Positions 59,816 through 64,000 of a stretch of 64,000 nucleotides of DNA are shown here, in pieces (position 1 is the first letter of the stretch; every line of letters starts with the position of its first letter). The DNA is taken from positions 1 through 64,000 of the forward strand of contig NZ_VZRA01000002.1 of NCBI RefSeq assembly GCF_008802355.1, given 5' to 3'. Under the pieces are notes generated by a model. The model did not search any database, was not told where the DNA came from, and was given only the letters and a program-made list of their open reading frames with translations. The translations under genes were made by a program, and so were the position numbers. This stretch comes from Oryzomonas sagensis. GTDB taxonomy: Bacteria > Desulfobacterota > Desulfuromonadia > Geobacterales > Pseudopelobacteraceae.

Positions 59816-60030
59816 AGGCCCCAGAGGGTCCTCCTAAACGAGGAGGGGAGGAACACGCCTCTTCCCCCTCCTCGATAAGGAGGGGGTTAGGGGGTGGTAG
59901 CTTGATTTAAACCCCCATAACCAACGGTTATATCGTAACCTTTGGTTATGGGGGTAGCTATCCTGCTGAAATGACAATGTCTACGGAACGCTGCGCCGCT
60001 CAGTCATAACAAAAGGTTATGGCGGTTCAT
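59816..60030. repeat. Hairpin-rich intergenic region with TAACC-N3-GGTTA repeats
   Basis: The left part has CCTCCT/AGGAGG and CCCCCTCCT/AGGAGGGGG hairpins near 59832-59893. The right part has three 13-bp palindromes: TAACCAACGGTTA (59918), TAACCTTTGGTTA (59936) and TAACAAAAGGTTA (60007). The first two are inside a longer inverted repeat with 20-bp arms (one mismatch, 59911-59955). They lie before the dicarboxylate carrier gene and after the divergent radical SAM start, and look like operator copies. Confidence 0.55.
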
Positions 60031-60185
60031 GTGCGCGCATTGGGGTGATATCTACATTTATATAACAATATCGGTATGTTGATGAATAATTGCCGCGCTG
60101 GCATTGACTGTGCTTAAGCAAGGGATAGAGTTTACAAGCGGATCATGTGAATCCGCTAATCAATCCCTCAAGGTGGAGGTTCGTC

Positions 60186-61514
60186 ATGGCAATGTTCTGG
60201 ATCCAATTTGTGCTCGTACTAGGTGCCGTACTCATCGGCATCCGCAGAGGTGGCGTTGCGCTTGGTATGATCGGCGGTCTGGGCGTGTCACTGCTGGTGC
60301 TGGGTTTCCGCAGCGCCCCCTCCGAGCCCCCCATCGCCGTCATGCTGATCATCCTGGCGGTGGTTACGGCGTCTGCGACCCTGCAGGTTGCCGGCGGCCT
60401 CGATTATCTGGTGCAACTGACCGAGAAGATGCTGCGCGCCCATCCCAAATACGTGACCATCCTGGCGCCGCTCTCCACCTTCTTCCTGACGGTCTGCTGC
60501 GGCACCGGCCATGCCGTGTACGCCCTGCTCCCGGTCATCTCCGACGTGGCCCTGAAGACCAAGATCCGCCCCGAACGCCCCATGGCCATCTCCAGCGTCG
60601 CCTCCCAGATGGGCATCACCGCCAGCCCGGTTGCGGCGGCCGTGACCTTCTTCCTGGGGTTTGCCGCCAAGGCCGGACACCCGGTCACCCTGATCGACAT
60701 CATCATGGTCACCATGCCGGCCGGCATCATCGGCGTCCTGGCCGCCGCCGCCTGGAGCTTCAACCGCGGCAAGGACCTGGACAAGGACCCCGACTTCCAG
60801 GCACGGCTGCAGGACCCTGACTTCAAAAAGAACCTGGACGCCGATGTCACGACCCTGGGCAAAGAGATCTCCACCACCGCGAAGATTTCGGTGCTCCTGT
60901 TCTTCGCCGGCGTCGGCTCCATCATCCTGCTGGCAAGCTGTCCCCAACTGCTCCCCCTGGGGATGGACAAAAAGCCGATTCCCATGACCACGGTGGTCCA
61001 GTTCGTCATGCTTGGCTACGGCGCCTTCATCATGTTCACCGCCAACGTCAAGGCCAAGGATATCGCCCACTCCAGCGTGTTCATCGCCGGTATGATCGCG
61101 GTCGTGTCCATCTTCGGCATCGCCTGGATGAGTGATACCTTCATCACCGCCAACAAGAAGTTTCTGGTGGAGAACATCGGCATCATGGTCAAGATGGCCC
61201 CCTGGACCTTCGCCATCGCCACCTTCTGCATCTCCGCCTTTGTGAAGAGCCAGGCCGCCACCCTCGCCATCACGCTCCCCCTGGGCCTGGCGCTCGGCCT
61301 GCCGATCCCGCTGCTCCTGGGCCTGATGCCGGCCAGCTACGCCTATTTCTTCTTCGCCTTCTACCCCAGCGACCTGGCCGCCATCAACATGGACCGCACC
61401 GGTACGACCCATATCGGCAAGTACCTGCTCAATCACAGCTTCATGATCCCCGGTTTGATCGGTGTCTCGGTATCGACCGTGGTGGCCTATACCATCTCGC
61501 AGGTCATGTTCTAG
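60186..61514 (+). CDS. Anaerobic C4-dicarboxylate carrier (DcuA/DcuB family)
   Basis: The ATG at 60186 follows GGTGGAGG; a longer frame is unlikely. The 442-residue protein has 10-12 membrane helices and family motifs GIRRGGVALGMIGGLGV, CCGTGHAVYALLPVI near residue 110, RPERPMAISSVASQMGITASPV and YFFFAFYPSDLAAI. It exchanges fumarate, succinate, malate or aspartate across the inner membrane. In Geobacter such carriers allow fumarate respiration. It ends at a terminator. Confidence 0.92.
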   Translation: MAMFWIQFVLVLGAVLIGIRRGGVALGMIGGLGVSLLVLGFRSAPSEPPIAVMLIILAVVTASATLQVAGGLDYLVQLTEKMLRAHPKYVTILAPLSTFFLTVCCGTGHAVYALLPVISDVALKTKIRPERPMAISSVASQMGITASPVAAAVTFFLGFAAKAGHPVTLIDIIMVTMPAGIIGVLAAAAWSFNRGKDLDKDPDFQARLQDPDFKKNLDADVTTLGKEISTTAKISVLLFFAGVGSIILLASCPQLLPLGMDKKPIPMTTVVQFVMLGYGAFIMFTANVKAKDIAHSSVFIAGMIAVVSIFGIAWMSDTFITANKKFLVENIGIMVKMAPWTFAIATFCISAFVKSQAATLAITLPLGLALGLPIPLLLGLMPASYAYFFFAFYPSDLAAINMDRTGTTHIGKYLLNHSFMIPGLIGVSVSTVVAYTISQVMF

Positions 61515-61595
61515 ACCGGGATTTCATCCGCGGCCCGGGGCCGCCTGTTTGTCCCGAACATGGGAGATCACAACGGAGTTGATCGCTCCATATTG

Positions 61596-61630
61596 AAAAG
61601 GTGGGCACGACAACGTGCCCACCTTTTTTT
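61596..61630 (+). terminator. Terminator of the dicarboxylate carrier gene
   Basis: AAGGTGGGCAC and GTGCCCACCTT flank a 6-base loop, followed by T7. Confidence 0.85.
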
Positions 61631-61674
61631 GGCCGAAAATGGAATCCGTACCCCCGGGGGGGCGATAAGACAAT

Positions 61675-61822
61675 ATGCATCTGCTCACCCAAAAGCACGT
61701 CTCCGTGGCCGAGGTCAACGGCAAGGAGATGCTCCACGTAGACCCCGCAAGACACCACCCTGCTTGCCAATACCGTCATGCGGGATGTGAGCTTCATGCT
61801 CCGAACGGCACAGCGTGCCGTC
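61675..61822 (+). pseudogene. N-terminal fragment of a class I fumarase
   Basis: From an ATG at 61675 the sequence reads HLLTQKHVSVAEVNGKEML then HVDP, and after a +1 shift near 61745 DTTLLANTVMRDVSFMLRTAQ. Class I fumarases have YLLTSEHVSVSEFEG.EIL.VAPEALTLLA....DASFMLRPAH at their N-terminus. The match ends there; the catalytic Fe-S part is absent. This is the relic of a fumarase gene behind the Dcu carrier gene. Confidence 0.75.
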
Positions 61823-61968
61823 ACACAAAATGACAAGTGGCAAATCTTTAGTATCATCTCTTCATCGCCGTTGCTGACGGCATGCCGTGATCGGGATGCA
61901 CCGCCTGTAGCGCCTGACCCGGATAACGCATCGGAATGATACCACATCACCATTTGACGGAGGTTCGC

Positions 61969-63666
61969 ATGGGCATGACAGGTAGCAAAATCAGTTTTTC
62001 CGCCAAGATACTCATCATGGTGCTGGCATCCAGCATCGGCCTGGCCGCGGTCACGGGCCTGATCGCCCTGAAGCAGTACCATGCCGGCTACACCAGCTTT
62101 CTGAAGTCCTACCGCCAGTCGCTCTTCAACGATTTCGATTCCCAGGCCAAAAGCGAGGTGGAAACGGCCGTAACCCTTTTGAAACGGCTCCACGAACGGA
62201 GCCTGAAAGGGGAGATCACCCTCGATGAGGCCAAGTCCCAAGGGGCCGACCTGCTCCGGTCGCTTCGGTACGGTAAGGAGGGCTATTTCTGGGCCGACAC
62301 CACCCAGGGGGTCAATGTGGTCCTGCTTGGCGGCCCTGCCGAAGGCAAGAGCCGCATCAACAAAAAGGACGCCAAGGGGAAGTACAATATCCAGGAGATT
62401 ATCAAAGCCGGGATGCAGCCGGGCGGCGGCTTCAGCGACTACTTCACCACCAAGAAGGACAGCACGGTGCCCCAGGCGAAACGAAGCTATTCGCTCCTGT
62501 TCGAGCCCTTCGGCTGGGTGGTCGGGACCGGCAACTATGTGGGCGACCTGGAGGCGTTGGTCGCAAAGGCTACCGAAGAAAATCGCAAGCAATTGATGGC
62601 GGGCATCTACACCATTGTGACGGTGATCGTGGCTCTGGTTATCCTCATCTCATTTTTGTCGGTGTTCATGACCCGACGCCTGCTCAGCTCCCTGGGCACC
62701 GAGCCGGATTATCTGGCCGAGATTTCCGGGCGGGTGGCGGAGGGGGACCTGACGCTGCACCTGGAGGCCGGACGGGGCGGGGTCTACGAGTCTATGCGGC
62801 GCATGGTGGAGAACCTGCGGCAGATCATGGAGCGGGTCAACCAAAACGCCCAGACCGTTTCATCTTCGTCGGAGACGCTTCAGAACACCGCCGGGCAGAC
62901 CGCCGCCAGTTCCCTGCGGGTGGTCGGTCAGGCCACCGCCGTGGCTACCGCCAGTGAAGAAATGTCCGCCACCAGCTCGGATATCGCCAACAACTGCCAC
63001 ATGGCGGCGGAAAGCTCCAACCGGGCCAGCGCCACCGCCCAGCAGGGGGCCGGCATCGTGGAGGCGACCATCGAGGGCATGGGGCGCATCGCCGATAAGG
63101 TCCGCGGCACGGCCCAGGTCGTGGACAAGCTGGGCACGCGCTCCGACCAGATCGGCGAGATTGTGGCGACCATCGAGGATATCGCCGACCAGACCAACCT
63201 GTTGGCCCTGAACGCGGCCATCGAGGCGGCCCGGGCCGGCGAGCAGGGGCGCGGCTTCGCCGTGGTGGCCGACGAGGTGCGGGCACTGGCCGAACGGACC
63301 ACGCGGGCGACTCGGGAGATCGGAGAGATGATCAAGGCAATCCAGTCCGAGACCAAACAGGCCGTTGCCGCCATGGAGGAAGGGGTCACCGAGGTGGAAA
63401 AGGGCACCACCGAGGCCGCCCGCTCCGGGCAGGCGTTGTCCGAGATCCTTGGCCAGATCAACGAGGTGACCCAGCAGATCAGCCAGATCGCTACGGCCGC
63501 GGAGGAACAGACCGCCACCACCCGGGAAATCAGCAGTAACATCCAGGATATTTCCGATACCATCCAGAAGAGCGCCCAGAGTTCCCAGGAGGTCAGTCAG
63601 GCGTCCTCGCAGCTTTCCCGTCTGTCGGTGGAGTTGCAGGATGTGGTCGCCAGCTTCAAACTGTAG
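61969..63666 (+). CDS. Methyl-accepting chemotaxis protein with sCache-like sensor
   Basis: The ATG at 61969 follows GGAGG at 6 bases. The 565-residue product has a membrane helix ([19 protein letters not shown]), a periplasmic Cache-like domain (about 40-200: [33 protein letters not shown]), a second helix (about 207-230), a HAMP-like part and the signalling domain, with the hairpin tip [38 protein letters not shown] (shown in parts elsewhere; near residue 405). It has no C-terminal CheR pentapeptide. Cache domains of this type bind small carboxylates. Confidence 0.9.
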   Translation: MGMTGSKISFSAKILIMVLASSIGLAAVTGLIALKQYHAGYTSFLKSYRQSLFNDFDSQAKSEVETAVTLLKRLHERSLKGEITLDEAKSQGADLLRSLRYGKEGYFWADTTQGVNVVLLGGPAEGKSRINKKDAKGKYNIQEIIKAGMQPGGGFSDYFTTKKDSTVPQAKRSYSLLFEPFGWVVGTGNYVGDLEALVAKATEENRKQLMAGIYTIVTVIVALVILISFLSVFMTRRLLSSLGTEPDYLAEISGRVAEGDLTLHLEAGRGGVYESMRRMVENLRQIMERVNQNAQTVSSSSETLQNTAGQTAASSLRVVGQATAVATASEEMSATSSDIANNCHMAAESSNRASATAQQGAGIVEATIEGMGRIADKVRGTAQVVDKLGTRSDQIGEIVATIEDIADQTNLLALNAAIEAARAGEQGRGFAVVADEVRALAERTTRATREIGEMIKAIQSETKQAVAAMEEGVTEVEKGTTEAARSGQALSEILGQINEVTQQISQIATAAEEQTATTREISSNIQDISDTIQKSAQSSQEVSQASSQLSRLSVELQDVVASFKL

Positions 63667-63692
63667 GCAGGGCAGCCGGGGCGGGATACGAC

Positions 63693-63727
63693 AAAAAAAT
63701 CCCCGCGATCAGGAGGGGACCGCGGGG
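63693..63727 (-). terminator. Hairpin after the chemoreceptor gene
   Basis: CCCCGCG and CGCGGGG flank a 13-base loop, with A7 on the left, so the T-run is on the minus strand. It could end a leftward transcript from the right or act weakly for the chemoreceptor gene. Confidence 0.6.
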
Positions 63728-63902
63728 TGCCGTATGGGCCAGTCGTGTTATGTAAGGTAGACGATTCGTTTCTCGTTTTGGTTACAAAAAAGTTGCAGTG
63801 TCATGATTTTTTCCCGCGTGGCCGGAAAAGCGCAGCCGGGAACTGCCAGACAGTTGCCGGAGCTGCGATAATGCTCTATTATAGTACTACGTTGGAAAAA
63901 CG

Positions 63903-63935
63903 GCCTGCCTCCGAAGAGCTGTCTTCGGTGCAGGC
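63903..63935 (+). promoter_or_regulatory. Hairpin in the leader of the last gene
   Basis: GCCTGC-CT-CCGAAGA and TCTTCGG-T-GCAGGC form a stem with one internal bulge and loop GCTG, ending 14 bases before the ATG and just before the ribosome site. A -10-like TATTAT (about 63877) lies upstream. It may control translation. Confidence 0.4.
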
Positions 63936-63949
63936 GAGAGGATTCCTCT

Positions 63950-64000
63950 ATGAACGAAAGCGAAAAAAGCGGCGCAGCCATTACCCCGCACGATACGAGA
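63950..64000 (+). CDS. Start of a gene cut by the window edge
   Basis: An ATG after GAGAGGATTCC opens a 17-codon frame (MNESEKSGAAITPHDTR) that runs off the right edge. Too short to identify. Confidence 0.5.
   Translation, partial: MNESEKSGAAITPHDTR

Noticed and set aside
63748-63981. 77-codon leftward frame at the right edge
   Set aside because: It overlaps the start and leader of the rightward partial gene and lacks a ribosome site, although a leftward terminator lies beyond it.

Overview
The window looks like a chromosome segment of a Geobacteraceae bacterium (Desulfuromonadia). The evidence is three GEMM-I riboswitches of the Geobacter 3',3'-cGAMP type, a squalene-hopene cyclase, an acetate permease next to an acyl-CoA:acetate CoA-transferase, a Dcu-type dicarboxylate carrier, and a thioredoxin read through an in-frame UGA (selenocysteine). 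Most core genes are GC-rich. Roughly the first 25 kb is a mosaic of mobile DNA, with several AT-rich genes.

Mobile part, 1 to about 25.3 kb. Positions 1-7602 are the end of a satellite- or prophage-like element. It carries two divergent ADP-ribosylglycohydrolase-like genes, a lipoprotein, a leftward run of small phage-type genes (AlpA-like, DUF5659-like, DUF1376-like, a low-complexity virion-like protein, an HTH protein), an orphan antitoxin beside a toxin remnant, and a tyrosine integrase. The 3' half of a tRNA-Asn gene (7798-7842) with a terminator is the attachment site. A large serine recombinase starts on its other side and takes its last codons from the tRNA antisense strand. Beyond it lies a defence island. 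It holds a four-gene leftward operon (SNF2 helicase, PIN nuclease with zinc ribbon, type III Mod, type III Res), an XRE regulator, a small resolvase, and a retron: predicted promoter and ncRNA, a 99-residue protein, an XRE-type HTH protein and a reverse transcriptase. A promoter facing the other way shares its -35 element with the retron promoter and leads to an unknown 143-residue protein.

Core part, 25.3-64 kb. (a) Cell envelope: two L,D-transpeptidases and an OprI-like lipoprotein; the LysM/SPOR transpeptidase lies behind two cGAMP-type riboswitches in tandem. (b) Acetate: a FadR-type regulator, a CoA-transferase and a SatP-type permease. (c) An AaeAB/FUSC-type efflux operon (OMF, FUSC, DUF1656, MFP), a sigma54 activator, a TetR regulator and squalene-hopene cyclase. 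A 13-bp palindrome TTAAC-N3-GTTA(A/G) lies before the efflux operon, tetR and the cyclase, suggesting one TetR regulon. (d) The selenothioredoxin, a riboswitch-controlled OmpW-like barrel, and a FecR/OmpA/CHASE2-HD-GYP operon. (e) A PilZ protein, a periplasmic-binding-domain histidine kinase, a sigma54 response regulator, TauE and DUF1634 proteins, then an L-2-hydroxyglutarate oxidase. (f) A HigBA pair, a radical SAM protein, a DcuA/B carrier followed by a decayed class I fumarase fragment, and a chemoreceptor.

All functions are read from sequence and family knowledge only; no searches were run.
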